From contig NC_080673.1 of the NCBI RefSeq assembly GCF_030445035.2, positions 156,422,216 to 156,486,215 of the forward strand: a stretch of DNA of 64,000 bases. The letters run 5' to 3'. Positions 13,390-25,029 of the stretch are shown piece after piece; position 1 is the first letter of the stretch, and every line of letters begins with the position of its first letter. The DNA comes from Dasypus novemcinctus (taxonomy: Eukaryota > Chordata > Mammalia > Cingulata > Dasypodidae). The position numbers and the translations under genes are program-made. The notes under the pieces were generated by a model that worked only from the letters and a program-made list of their open reading frames with translations, was not told the DNA's origin and made no database searches.

Positions 13390-14765
13390 GTTTTATATAG
13401 TTAAATATTTATTCAACAAAGTCAATATTTATTATCTTCTCTTATAGTTGTACTTTATTTTTATCACAGTTATATACTATGAAAATATAATTATTTTTAC
13501 CAAGCCCTATATAGATACCCCAGCTTACTCTAGTGAACTGAAGAAATACTGTAATTTTTCTATGTCTGCCATGATGTTAAAAAAAAAAGTTAGGACAAAT
13601 TGACATAGAATTACTGAGCAGAGACAGATGGGATAGTGCCAGGTGGCTGGATCAGCGTAAACGGGAGAGAGACCTAGCCATCCTTTGTAACAGGGAGGAA
13701 GAAGGGAAATGAATGGTTCAGAATACAGGCCAGTTCATATATTTGTGAGAGAAAGATGAGGGAGTTGAGGATATTGACAAGAGAATGGCTGAAACGATGT
13801 GACGTGGAATCACAGTTGGATAGGAGAGAAGTGACGGTAAGAAGACAGGGATAAAGTAGGGGATATCAAAGATCTGGAAGTCACCGAGCAGTCAAAGTGG
13901 TGGGTGTCTGTGTGGGAGAGTGGCAAGAAGAGGAAGGTATGACCGGACAGTGGAATGTGAAGATTTCATATTCCGTGGATTTACACTGCTGTCACGAAGA
14001 CCCTGTCCTCATTAAAACGGAGGTGTTGGGAAGTGGACAGGAAGATAACGGTGTTTTCGGATGCTTGGGGTTCTGAGCTGCAGGCTAGTTCCACAGCTTG
14101 ATTTCCTCCTAGCTCTTACAGTAGGAATTTGGCAATTTTACAAAAGCTGAAACCTCTACTTGGGAACAGAGGGAGGTAAGCCTATATTGTCAGAGCTCAA
14201 TTTAGTTCACCTAAATTTTAAAATCCACCATAGTTTTTGGACTTTTGTCAAAATCTGGCACTTCTTGCATACCCTCCCAAAAACTGGGTTGAATTTTCAG
14301 ACTTCCCAGGGGATGTGAATTCACTAGCATATGTGACTGGGGGCAGTGACTTCAATAATCTTATAATCTCAATTAGCTTCTCAACATTACATCAGATGAA
14401 CAGTTTTGTGCAAACGAATTTTCAAAACAATTTCCCCCAACGCTACCTTGCAAGCAGATTGCCATTCCTGGGCTCTCCTACAGAGAAATCTTGGATCTGC
14501 CTCTGTGAATTTTTTTTTAGAGCTAGTTTGAGAGGACCTCAGAAATCCTGGAATCCTAAAATGCACCTGAATATCATGCTTACACATATTCTCTGAGGGT
14601 GTATTCTTTTGCTTGGTTTTCCTTTTACATAAAAAGAGATAAAGAGAAATAGCAATAAATTTGTGGAGTCTGTGTTTCCACATTAGTAGGAACCAGAGAA
14701 AAAAATGTTGATTAATAATTCTGAGATCCTAAATCATATAAAGTTATGAGAAAGCACCTAGCACA
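13390..14765. other. No recognised gene or repeat
   Basis: Unique-looking sequence. The 119-codon open frame at 14237-14596 has no recognisable domain and no convincing splice context. The part at 13590-14100 is purine-rich and could be an old unassigned repeat. Confidence 0.4.
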
Positions 14766-14770
14766 GAATC

Positions 14771-15197
14771 TACATATTAGTTTCCTATTGCTGCTGTAAG
14801 AAATAACCACAAATTTAGTGGCTTAAAACAACACAAATTTATTCTTACAGTTCTGGAAGTCAAAAGTCTAAAATCAAACATCAGCAGGTCTGTATTCCTT
14901 CTAGAGACTTCAAGGGAGAATCCATTTCCTTGCCTTTTTCAGCTTGCAGAGGTAGTCTGTTCCTCGGCCCATGGCTCCTTCCTCTTGCATTACTTCTTGT
15001 TTTCACCATCACACATCCTCCTACTTATTCTTATCCCCTTGCCTCCCTCTTACAAGGACCCTAGTGATTACATTGGGCCTACCACAATAATCCAGGATAA
15101 TCTCTTCATTCTTACTTTAATCATATCTGCAAAATCCCTTTTACCATCGTAGAACTTGGGGATCAGGATGTGGACATCTCTGGTGGTATTATTCATC
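14771..15197 (-). mobile_element. MLT1 solo LTR (ERVL-MaLR)
   Basis: Antisense match to the MLT1 LTR: left end complement of 'gcagcaataggaaactaata', then the 'gtggtaatttgttacag', 'gttttaagccactaaatttgtgg' and 'ttccagaactgtaag' blocks, and further right 'tatcctggattat' and 'gggcccaatgtaatcac' complements. No internal retroviral genes are present. A younger LTR sits at its right end. Confidence 0.9.
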
Positions 15198-15793
15198 TGT
15201 GACACTTTGAAGCTGGGTGGATCTCAGATAATCATGTCCGTAGAGCTTACCCATTCCTGTGGGTGTGGGACCCTTTGATTGGATTCTTTGATCAGAGCAT
15301 GGTGAGCGACCCAGGACGGATCTTAGTCTGCTCACTGGAGTCCTTCATTAACTGAAAGCTGCAGATACATAGAAAAAGGCAGCAGAGACAGAGAAACCCC
15401 AAGAAGCTGAGAGAAAGATCCTGGAGGCTGGGGGCTGGAATTAGTAAAGGACAGAGACTTGGAAAGAGGCCACCCCCCATCCCACCCCCAGAGGCTTAAA
15501 GAGAGGACTCATGGGGGAGAGGGGAGAGACAAATCATATGCCTGATCACCCACAGTGAACCTTGGGGAGAAAGTGAGCCTGGAGGAGAAGACAGAGGCCC
15601 AGACAAGCAGAAGCCTCCCTGTGCCTCGCCACATGGCAGGAGTCCAGGATGGCCAGCAGCTGACCTTCGGTGAGATATGTCTGGATCTGGACATTTTCAT
15701 AGCCTCAGAACTGCAAGCTTTTAAGCTAATAAATTCCCATTATCAAAGCCAACCCATTTCTGGTATATTACTCCCAGCGGCTTTTATAAAACA
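15198..15793 (+). mobile_element. Solo LTR, xenarthran MaLR-like
   Basis: 596-bp element beginning TGTGACAC and ending AAAACA, flanked by a 5-bp TSD, TCATC (15193-15197 and 15794-15798). TG...CA ends and a 5-bp TSD are LTR hallmarks. The 3' part 'ctaataaattcccattatcaaagccaacccatttctggtat' is a polyadenylation/R-like block shared with the LTRs at 46.5 and 47.4 kb. No coding sequence. Confidence 0.88.
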
Positions 15794-15799
15794 TCATCC

Positions 15800-17200
15800 T
15801 ACCACAGTCCAGCACTTGGTATTTTTGAAGATTTGAAGTCTTAGAGAAGGATTTTGAAAAAAATTGAGAGGTATGCATACAGGTGGTACAGCCTAGACAG
15901 TTAATTCAGAGCCATTCCTGATTAATAATAGCCAATAGTTTGTTCCACTTTTTAATTACAATTTAAAACAAGAAGTTTATTTTTACGGACAAGAAAAGTT
16001 TCCCATGATGAGGTATTCCAGTCCTAACCAATGCTCTTTGGTGGGAAATGAATCCTAATTATATTGTTTTTGTGTTCCTGCATTCATCTCCACGCTGGCT
16101 CCAGTATCCTCTGTATTCTGTTTAGAACATGAATCTATTTCATTACATCTATGCAAAAAGGCGTTTCTTTACCAAAGGTTAAAGAAAGAGTTTTATCTAC
16201 AATCCGGGCATTCTCTCTTCTATTTAGAATCTTTTCACTGTAATTAATATTTATAAATACTTTCTAAATAGCCATCCCCTGCTTTTCTTTCTTCTATGAC
16301 AGTTTCATTTTCAGGCAGAAGCAGGAAAAAAAAAAAGCCTCCACAGGAGGTGACCCTTGCTGCAGTGCTCCTTGTGCTGTCAATCAACCAGAGCGCCATC
16401 TGTCCCACTTTAGATTTCAGGAGCCATCTTGCACATCTGCTGTGTCTTTTCTAATGTCACTTACAGAACTCACTAAAAGCTGTTCGGAAGAATTAGGGGA
16501 ACCAGAGCGCAGCTGCATGTAGCTGATTTTGGATTTTTGCAGCTGGGCCCTGCACAGCCATCTCAGTTTTGAATTTTTCTTTTTTTTGAGAGAATAGGAC
16601 CAAAAAGTAAATCATTCGTTTCATAATAATACCTTCTAAGAGGAGGAGTCTTAAAAATTGGTTCCCTGAATGTTTAAAAACTACCCTTTAACATCTCCCA
16701 ACAAATGTTTAAGATTCAAACCAAATGTTTTAAAATTATTCATGAGTTCCTCTTAAGAAAAAATATCACATGAGAAAAATGTTTTTAAAACACTGACTCA
16801 AGAGCCTGTTAATTTCTGATATGGAGACAAGTTTGATGTTTGCTATAAGGATGCTAGAAGCTTGCAGGGCTAGAAATCTAAAATATTAATAGGCTTCAAG
16901 CCAGTTTCTTTATATCAAGCACAAATTGACAAAAAGACAAATATGGTATTTACATATTTGTTTCTGAGGGAAATGAGGATTTTCACATTCTTATAATGTT
17001 GTAACATAAGACTTAAAAAGCTTAATACCCTGGAATATGAAGCCCCAGGAAATCAGTGCTGGCTACATGCTTATATACTCTGAAAATTCTATTCACTATT
17101 TGTCAGCATCAGCTCCTACAGTACTTTGTAGATGCCTTCATGATAACACCTGTCATACTACAATAATCGTTTAGCTGTTTTGCCATCTATAATGATTCTT
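15800..17200. other. Unique sequence, possible conserved non-coding block
   Basis: No gene or recognised repeat. The part at 16330-16580 has higher complexity, with two CAGCTG E-boxes near 16510 and 16541, and could be a conserved non-coding element; this is a guess from composition only. Confidence 0.3.
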
Positions 17201-17204
17201 GAAA

Positions 17205-17290
17205 GTGCAGGGACTTTTTTGGTTCATGTCTATGTTTTCAGCATCTTGCATATTAGGCTCTTTTAAAAATGTTTAATAAATAAAAAGTAA
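17205..17290 (+). mobile_element. L2 tail fragment
   Basis: 'gtgcagggactttttt...' through 'aatgtttaataaataaa' follows the L2 3'-end layout. Confidence 0.5.
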
Positions 17291-17344
17291 TAGTACATAA
17301 TAGAAAAAGTATTACGATAGTTTTTTAATTAGCCTTTTATAGAA

Positions 17345-17760
17345 GTAATCAGAAGCCACAGGCTCCAACCAGATCATCTCCCTGCACACCGACATCTGTG
17401 CCCATATTTTCTGTTTCTCCTCCTGTTTCCTTGGATCTTTTGCCGTGCTCTAATCCAAGACCAACCCTGCGCTTGTGAAGTAGATCCAATCCCCTCTCAC
17501 CTACGTAAAGACTTTCGTCCAACAGTTCTAGCCACTCTTTCTCTCACCTCCTTGATCTTCCCCTCACAATTGCAAAATCTTTTCAACTTATAAACACGCC
17601 GTAATTCCCGCATCTCAACCACCCCAAAACTTCTTAATCCCACATCTCCATTTATTTTCTCTTTTATAGCAAAACTTCTTGAAAGAATTATCTGTACTAC
17701 CTGTCTCCAAGTCCTCTTCTAGTCTGTCCTGGACCCATTTCTTTTTGCTTGTGATACAAT
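17345..17760 (+). mobile_element. L2 LINE fragment
   Basis: Pyrimidine-rich segment containing the L2 words 'cttttatagcaaaacttcttgaaagaattatctgtacta' and 'ctgtctccaagtcctcttct'. This is a more 5' part of the L2 3' region. No open frame of interest. Confidence 0.8.
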
Positions 17761-17879
17761 ACTGTTTCCTGGTTTTCTGCTGCAGTGTATTCACAGAGCA
17801 GGTTCTCAACCCTTGCGGCACATATGTGCTTGTATTTCAAATTTACATAAATTATGTTTCTTTTTTAAAAGTTCAGAAC

Positions 17880-18322
17880 TTCCTTTCTAAAAGCCATTCA
17901 CATTGTTAAGTGTATATATAATCCATTGTCTCTAAGGGTTGCATAATACTCCGTGGTGTGTATCTGCCACATTTGACCCCTCGCCTCACCCAGGCCTGGA
18001 CACATAGGCTGCTGCAAGATTCTCACCACCACAAGTGAACATCCTCAAACACATCCATTCATGCACCTGTGTGAGAATTCTTCAGAATGTATATACCCAG
18101 GAGGGAAATGGCTGCATGCATTCTTTATTGGACTAAGTGCTGCCAGACTGCTCTCCAGAATAGCTGCTCCAGCTATGCTTTTACCAGCAGTGGATGAGGT
18201 TTCCTATAAAAGACCCTACAGCCCCACCAACTCCTGGCATTATCCAGCTTTCTGATTTTTGCCAATTTCATAGGTATGAAATAATGATCTCACTATTGTT
18301 TTTATTTGCATTTCATTGACAG
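17880..18322 (-). mobile_element. Old L1 (L1M-type) fragment
   Basis: Antisense L1 ORF2 3'-end words: 'actccgtggtgtgtatctgccacat', 'atatacccaggagggaaatggctg', 'gccagactgctctccagaatagctg', 'ccaccaactcctggcattatcc'. Diverged. Confidence 0.8.
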
Positions 18323-19060
18323 TTTGAAGCAGAGTTCTCCAGAAAAGGTAAGCACAATATGTTTACTTCCATGTGAAACACTGCTAAATTAATAAGGCAT
18401 AGGAATAAGATTAGAGATGATAAAATTATGCTGATTAATTTTGTAATAATAAAGGTGAAATAACTGAATATTAAAGCTGCATAAGTGTAAAAAAGCAACA
18501 GTGAAGTATAAAATACACAAATATAAAGTATTTGATGGGAACATCTCGAACTGCTCATTAATAGGAGATTTAAATAAATTATGATCCAATCACCAGGGTA
18601 AAAAATAAAGAACAGTCAACATCATGAAATACCATAGTGAACATTTACAGTTACATTTGCCCAGCCTCCTTTTTCCCTTCTTTTGGTAAAAAAGCCCTGA
18701 TTTTCCTTTGTAAAACCAGCTGTTGCTACACCAGTGTAAGGTGTTAATACTAGGGCATTACAAGGAACGCCTGTATTTTACGCATGATTTTTCTGTAAAC
18801 CCACGAATCCTCTAATTAGAAATAAAAACACAACCAAAACAACTATTTTTCATTTTCAGTTACTATAATGAAGCTGAGGCTGATTCTATCCTTAAGTTCT
18901 AGCTGTGGGTCCATGACTGAAGCTAGGCTACTGATCATTCACACGAGGATTCTGGCTCTGAGTACGGGGAAAGAGGCACACTCCTTCCATTAGGGTTGCT
19001 TTGATGCTGGTGCCTACCTGGGAAGGAAGTCACTGCAGAGGAAAGCAGGGATGAGAGTAG
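18323..19060. other. No recognised feature
   Basis: AT-rich unique-looking sequence; nothing assignable. Confidence 0.4.
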
Positions 19061-19096
19061 AAGAGAGAGGATTTTTTGCTTTTGTTTTTTGTTTTT

Positions 19097-19514
19097 TAAA
19101 GATTTATTTTTTATTTATTTCTCTCCCCTTCCTCCCCACCCCCACCCCAGTTGTCTGCTCTCTGTGTCCATACGCTGTGTGTTCTTCTGTGACCGCTTCT
19201 ATCCTTATCAGCGGCACCAGGAATCTGTGTTTCTTTTTGTTTCGTCATCTTGCTGTGTCAGCTCTACGTGTGTGCGGTGCCATTCCTGGGCAGGCTGCAC
19301 TTTCTTTCACGCTGGGTGGCTCTCCTTACAGGGCGCACTCCTTGCGCGTGGGCTTCCCTACACGGGGGACACCTCTGCATGGCACGGCACTCCTTGGGCA
19401 CATCAGCACTGCGCATGGGCCAGCTCCACATGGGTCACGAAGGCCCAGCGTTTGAACCGCCGACCTCCCATGTGGTAGGCGGTCACCCTATCCATTGGAC
19501 CAAGTCCGCTTCCC
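19097..19514 (-). mobile_element. DAS-SINE
   Basis: Full-length antisense copy from AAAGATTTATTTTTTATTT on the left to the complement of GGGAAGCGGACTTGG on the right. An 8-bp TSD, GAGAGAGG, flanks it at 19063-19070 and 19515-19522. Long open frames across it are by-products of its base composition. Confidence 0.95.
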
Positions 19515-19522
19515 GAGAGAGG

Positions 19523-20079
19523 TTTATTCAATGCTATCTTTAGAGCACTTGGATCCAGCTGCACATGAGGTATAGATGTACGTTTGGACTTGTCAGTTAC
19601 AAGAGCCAAAAAATTCCCTTTTTTGTTTAAATGGGGTTGAAACTGGGTGTCTAATCCATTCCTTAGAAAGAGTCACAATTAATGTGTGGATTGATGTGGA
19701 ACAATGTCCACAAAATACTGCAAGGAGCAAAAAAGTAATTGCAAAATACATATATGATGTATTTTGAGGAGGGAGAGTAACAATCCTAGAATAATAGATA
19801 ATAAAATGTGAGTAGTTACCTTAAAAAAAGGGAGGGGTGATAGGGTAGGAATTTCTCTTTAAAATACAGGTTTTCAAAAAAATGATCTATGTTATGTATT
19901 TTTTATTTAAAAATATTTTTCTGGATATTTGAGTATACATAGAATTACAGATTTTAAAAAACAGTGAATAAGATGGTAAAAAATTAAAAATAATATCTCA
20001 CATAGGGGACTGATTATTAACTAAATCATGACTTACCCATGCAACAAAATTAATTAAAAAATAATCTTTTAAAAGAGTA
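19523..20079. other. No gene; AT-rich
   Basis: AT-rich sequence leading into an L1M 3' end; part of 19680-20079 may belong to that L1. Confidence 0.35.
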
Positions 20080-20395
20080 AATAAAGGAAGATATTGTAAA
20101 ATTTCACTTATATGAAATGATTGGAATATACAAATTCACAGAGTCAGAAGTTAGAATACAGGCTACCAGACATGGGAGTGGGGGATGGGGAGTTTATGTT
20201 TAATTGGTACAAAGTTTCTGCTTGGGGTAATGGAGAAGTTTTGGTAATGGATGGTGGTAAATGTTTTGGTAAATGATGGTAGCATTACCTTGTGAATGCA
20301 ATTAACACCACTGAATTGTGTACTTGAAAATAGTTAAAATGGGACATTTTGTGTTGTATATAGGTTACTACAATAAATATTATTTTAAAAAGCAT
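20080..20395 (+). mobile_element. Old L1 (L1M-type) 3' end
   Basis: Sense L1 3'-end words: 'tttcacttatatgaaatg', 'agtcagaagttagaatacaggctaccag', 'ggagaagttttggtaatggatggtgg', 'gtgaatgcaattaacaccactgaattgtgtacttgaaaat', and 'taggttactacaataaat'. Confidence 0.85.
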
Positions 20396-20699
20396 AAAAC
20401 TGTACCTCACAAAGAGCAAACACTAATATAATAATGGACTTGAGTTGATAATATAAATTATGATAATATTGGTCAGCAGTTGTAACAGAGGTACCACACT
20501 AATGCTAAATGTTAATAATAGGTAAAGCTGAGTGTGTGAGGGAGTACATGAAACTCTACAATCTCTGCATGATTTTTCTCTAAACGTAGAACTTCTCTAA
20601 AACAAAAAGTATATAATAACACAGCAAAATGGTTACTATTTTATGGTAAGTGCAAAATGTGGCACACAGTGCCACAGTAGGATCACAGTATTGTAGAAA
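20396..20699. other. No recognised feature
   Basis: AT-rich; possibly further L1 tail-like sequence ('tgcatgatttttctctaaacgtagaacttctctaaaac'). Confidence 0.3.
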
Positions 20700-20858
20700 G
20701 AACAGGGGGTGCCTAACAGTAGTGACTCCAGCATCAGGAGGCCAGGATTCAGCTCCTAACTGTTTCTACCTTCAGCAAGCTAATCTTTCTGAGTTTACTC
20801 TGTGAAAGGTGGAAGATAATAATAGTACCGATCTCATGAGGTTTTTGTAGAGAATAAA
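20700..20858 (+). mobile_element. MIR SINE
   Basis: Follows the MIR consensus order: 'gactccagcatcaggaggcc', 'gattcagctcctaactg', and 'ggtggaagataataatagtaccgatctcatgaggtttttgtagagaataaat'. Confidence 0.7.
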
Positions 20859-20861
20859 TTA

Positions 20862-20950
20862 GGGGAGCAGATGTAGCTCAAGAAGTTGAGTGCTTGCTTC
20901 CATGTAGAGGTCATAAAACAAACAAACAAGCAAACAAACAGAAAAAACAA
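20862..20950 (+). mobile_element. Short tRNA-type SINE
   Basis: 'ggggagcagatgtagctcaagaagttgagtgcttgcttccatg' is the short SINE head, followed by an (AAAC)n tail. Confidence 0.75.
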
Positions 20951-20951
20951 C

Positions 20952-21044
20952 TCTGGGCAGCCGATGAAGCTCAGTGGCTAAGAGCCAGCTTCCCATACAT
21001 GAGGTCCTGGGATCAATTCCCGGCCCTGGTACCTTAAAAAAAAA
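20952..21044 (+). mobile_element. Short tRNA-type SINE
   Basis: 'gggcagccgatgaagctcagtggctaagagccagcttcccatacatgaggtcctgggatcaattcccgg' with a poly(A) tail, abutting the previous SINE tail. The B-box-like GATCAATTCCC is still visible. Confidence 0.8.
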
Positions 21045-21429
21045 TAGTTGAATTCATATGTAAAATGCCTGGGAGGTAGTAAGAGGCCCAGAAAGATTAT
21101 AATGTATATACATCACATGAAGATTTGAAGAAAACACACCAAATTTTTAATCGTCATTTTCTCTGGATGGTGAGGTTACTTACAAATTTTTCTTTATGCT
21201 CCCTTTGTTTTCAAAATTGTAATCAGAAAAAGAAATGAGAGTAGTGTATCTGCTCTCTTATGAAATACAGTAATGAAAGAAGAGCTATGAATTGAAATCT
21301 ACCTTTAAATTATTAACAATATATAGAGCACAAAGAGTTTGCTATTTAGAAGGTAATGCTATAACTACATTAGCAGATTTACCTCCATGTAAAAAATGCA
21401 TGGGAAAGTTCTCACTCAAAAGGGAACAC

Positions 21430-21630
21430 TGGAAGGAAGTAATAATAATATCTTGTATTTGTGTAGCACTTTTTACTTTTACAGATGCTATTGAATTGTC
21501 AGAAAACTCATGTAGACATTGCTGTTTTCTCTTGACAAATGAAGAACTGATGCTCCAAGAGATTAAATTACAAAATTATAGAACTGGCAAATAAGCAAGC
21601 TGGGACTTGAATTCAGGTCTTCTAGGTTAA
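21430..21630 (+). mobile_element. MIR SINE
   Basis: Carries the MIR core order: 'aataatatcttgtatttgtgtagcactttttacttttacag', 'caaatgaagaactgatgctccaagagattaaattac', and 'gctgggacttgaattcaggtcttctaggtt'. An open frame of 100 codons across it is accidental. Confidence 0.8.
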
Positions 21631-21634
21631 AGAA

Positions 21635-23440
21635 AAGTAAAAAAAAAAAAAGCGCATAACATTGGTACTGTTGTAAAATCTGGAGAACCTTTTCCTAGAT
21701 GTTGCCCATGATAATAATGTTAGGTAGTTTTTCCTGTGACTCATTCTGAAAAATTGCTTCACTCCTTAGGGAAATTCCACAATACTATTTTCATCTTTTA
21801 AGAGTAGTTTGGTTTTGATGTTGTTTGGTTTTTATTGGACAACAGTTTTCAATGTGGATGATAACTTGTGTCATTCTTACAAAAATAACTAAATTCCAGG
21901 AAAATTTTTATAAGGTAAATGGTTCCACAGAGTTTTTGTGTGTTGTTTTTATATTGGGGTTGGGAAGTGAGGATAGACGTAAAATAAGGAACTCTTGTAG
22001 ACCTACCCTGAATAACATGCTTACAATATAAACATTAATGATCATAAAGAAGTTAAGAAGCTGAAAGGTAATCAGTTGACATAGAGAGAAAAAATGACTC
22101 CTGGATTTGTAAAAACAGGCAAAAGCCCTAAATAAATTTGGGCAGGAATACTGTGTTTGTCCTAAAGGCAGGGCAAGAAGTCTGACTCTCACACAAAGAC
22201 CAGCAGAGGTCATTAAAGAGAATTTTAGGAAGGGAGTGACAATGTCAGAATGGCAACAAAGGAAGTTGATTTTGGCAGCGGTTTTGGGAAAGGACTTGAG
22301 GAGGAAAAAAAAATCTGAAGAAAGGGCTTTTCTCCAGGGGAGTAATGACTATACATTATACTTAGGAAGAGTATAAAAATGGAAAAGACTGCACACTAAA
22401 CAGTCATCTATTTTAAACTTACATGGAAACTTTAATCAAAATCTTATTTTTATTTATCTCTCCTCTCTATTTTTGAATTTAGTCTCCCTTAAGCCTTACT
22501 CAAAATCATAACAGCAGTGTATTTTAAAATGGACTGTCTGCTTTGACTCCCTTCATTAACCTTATGTTGTGTCCCAACAAGACTCAGGCGTGTTTAACTA
22601 GTTTTCCAGTACAACCATCTGGGCATTCCAAATTCCAATAGTAAGCAATGACACCTTGTACTTGAAATTTTAAAACAAAAATCCCATTGTTTCAAAGAAC
22701 ATTCTGCGTCATGAATTTCTGTTGCGCATTGGGGTAGGAGATGATGGTAGCTCCTCAGGCCCTTTTAATAGCTTTTAGCTTGTTGGGGAGTGAGTTTCAA
22801 CTCCTTCAACTGTCCTCCTAGTATCTGTCCAGCACAGTTCACTGTTGCATAAACACCTAGCAGACTGTAGGCCTTCTCTTGCTTTTTTTTCCCCCAAAAC
22901 TGTTGTTAATTTCTTTTGCACTGAGCTGCTTTGTATCTTCGAACTCTGTCCAGACTTATGGTGAATGTTAATGTGTTTGGCAGTTACGCTGGCAATTAAG
23001 ACTGCAACCGTCAAAAAGAAAATAATAGACCACAAACAGTTATTATTTTCACATAAGCTATTTTTAATCGTTGAATTTAAGGAGTTCAACAGACACTAAT
23101 TAAGAGATTTTTTTTTTTCTCTATGACTTAAGTCCTTAGGAACAGAGAGAGCTGTTACATCACATCAATTTCATCCTATAAAGGCCAATGCCATTTCTGA
23201 ATTGACACTTTTTCATCTCAATACTAGAGGACTCTTAAGGTAAGCAAGCTGCAGTGGAACTGATTAAGCTGTTGGTTGTTGTGCCTAGAAGCTATAGCAT
23301 GTGACTCTGGACACCAATGGAAGGAATTTTCCAGGGATTTTGTTCTTGATGGCTAGATGGAAGTACCTATACAAAGGCTAAAAAGAATTAAAACAAGGCC
23401 TGTAGAGCTTCATTTGACCTTAGTAAAATCATCCCTCTCT
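21635..23440. other. No recognised repeat; one membrane-like ORF
   Basis: Unique-looking sequence. The minus-strand frame 23089-22775 (104 codons) starts MNSLNSTIKNSLCENNNCLW and has a hydrophobic stretch, WSIIFFLTVAVLIASVTA (residues ~20-37), then a basic tail. It resembles a single-pass membrane segment but has no known domain, and neither splice context nor a promoter is clear. It may be chance. Confidence 0.3.
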
Positions 23441-23449
23441 CTAATGTCA

Positions 23450-24222
23450 TACCACCTTCAGCAAAATTGAAGGGAGAGCCACACAACTGGTAAGGCTGCC
23501 ACTCCCCAATAATTATGACACCACCTGCTGCCCTACTACAAGTGCTAAGAAACCAGGTACAAGGCAGATGCTAGAATGATAACTGATACTCACCTTCTTT
23601 TAAGTGGTCATCAGAACTAACTCCATCATGCAACATGCCCTTTATATTTCAGCACAGAGGGCAATCTAAGCCCCCTGGGTCATTCATTATCACTCACAGG
23701 ATTTAGTGTATCCACCAATCTGAGTCAATCTTTCACTCCTCCTCAATCCCTCAGACCCTTTCAGTGTGCCTTTTTGAATTTATGGTTCATCTTTCTTTCA
23801 CTGAAGTTTGGCTAGCCCTTGACGACACTACCTCCTCTTCAGATCTCAAGTGGTAGCTATGTATTCTCCTACACCTCACTTACAAAGAAACTGGAGGTGG
23901 TGTCATTTTTTTCTTGTTGCTACTTTTAGACATTTCATCTTTCTTCCTTCCTAAAAGAAAAAAAAAGTCCAGCTTCTCTGAAGCCTCTGAAGCCCTTATT
24001 ATTAAGTCATATACCAGCCTCTTACTAACTTTTCCTTATACATCTCTTCTACTGCCTTTCTCTCCATAACCACTTCACTCTCCTATCCTTCAGCATCTAC
24101 ATCAATTATTTGTGTAAACACCTTTGCCTCTCATTTCTTAATCATCTCACTTCCAATATTATTTTCCTCTACTTCATTTCAGCAAAACACTATCACTGTA
24201 ATATACCATAAAAATACATATC
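23450..24222 (+). mobile_element. Probable diverged L2/CR1-like LINE
   Basis: Pyrimidine-rich, repeat-like sequence that appears to continue after the LTR (24740-25020, 'ttccagaattccatactctctgaccagcatcgctaatcc'), in the style of L2-like LINE segments. The family call is tentative. Confidence 0.4.
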
Positions 24223-24227
24223 ACCTC

Positions 24228-24734
24228 TGTATTAGTCTGCCAAAGGGGTGCTGATGCAAAGTACCAAGAATCTGCTGGCTTTTACAAAAGGTATTCATTT
24301 GGGGTAAAAGCTTACAATTACGAGGCCCTAAAGAATCCAACTCAAGGTACCATAAGAGATTTTCTCACCAAATTCAGTGGCCATGTGTTGAAGCAAGATG
24401 GTAGGCTATCTCTGTCTGGTCTCTCCATCCTTGGAAATCTCCTTTCTGTCACATGACAAAGTTCTCTCCTCTGGCATCTATGGAGTGCTCTCTTTTCCTG
24501 TGTGTCTTCCTGAGTGAGTGTCCATTTAAATCAGCCCATCGAGGGGGTCAGGACTCAACCCTGAGTCACACCCTATGATGTGGCTGAATCAAAACCCTAA
24601 TCTTAGCAGGTAATTTAATCAAGACATGTCAGCTGAATCAAATGCATTCAAAGAGCACCACACCCAGAGAACTAGATTAGTTTACAAACATAATCTCTTC
24701 TTTGGGGATTCATAAATAATCTCAAACTGCCACA
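24228..24734 (-). mobile_element. Solo LTR, xenarthran MaLR-like
   Basis: 507-bp antisense LTR. Read on the minus strand it starts TGTGGCAGTTTGAGATTATT and ends ...GACTAATACA. A perfect 5-bp TSD, ACCTC, flanks it at 24223-24227 and 24735-24739. Its start matches the LTR at 47379, so they are the same family. Confidence 0.9.
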
Positions 24735-24739
24735 ACCTC

Positions 24740-25020
24740 CAAAAATTTTGATTTCCAGAATTCCATACTCTCTGACCAGCATCGCTAATCCTTCTAACTC
24801 TAGCATCTTCCCTCCCAGATGTAAACTTTTGGGGCAGCCAATCTCGTGGCCTACCCTTTCTTCACTGTCTTTCCTTCCTATGAGACCCACTGTAATCACA
24901 CTCCATTGCATATACCCACAGCTCCCCCTTTGCCTCTCACATTGCCATCTTCCATGAAAAATTCCAACCCAGTCTTAAACATAATTCTGCATCATCAGCG
25001 CTGAGATGCTGAATATGGCT
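24740..25020 (+). mobile_element. Continuation of diverged L2/CR1-like LINE
   Basis: Resumes the sequence style interrupted by the LTR; low-confidence assignment. Confidence 0.35.
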
Positions 25021-25029
25021 GGAGAACAA

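Noticed and set aside
14237-14596. 119-codon frame as a gene
   Set aside because: No recognisable domain, no promoter or splice context.
19051-19543. Three overlapping frames of 97-134 codons
   Set aside because: Lie within an antisense DAS-SINE; the same peptide types (FYPYQRH..., GCTFFHAGW) recur at every DAS copy, so they are by-products of the SINE sequence.
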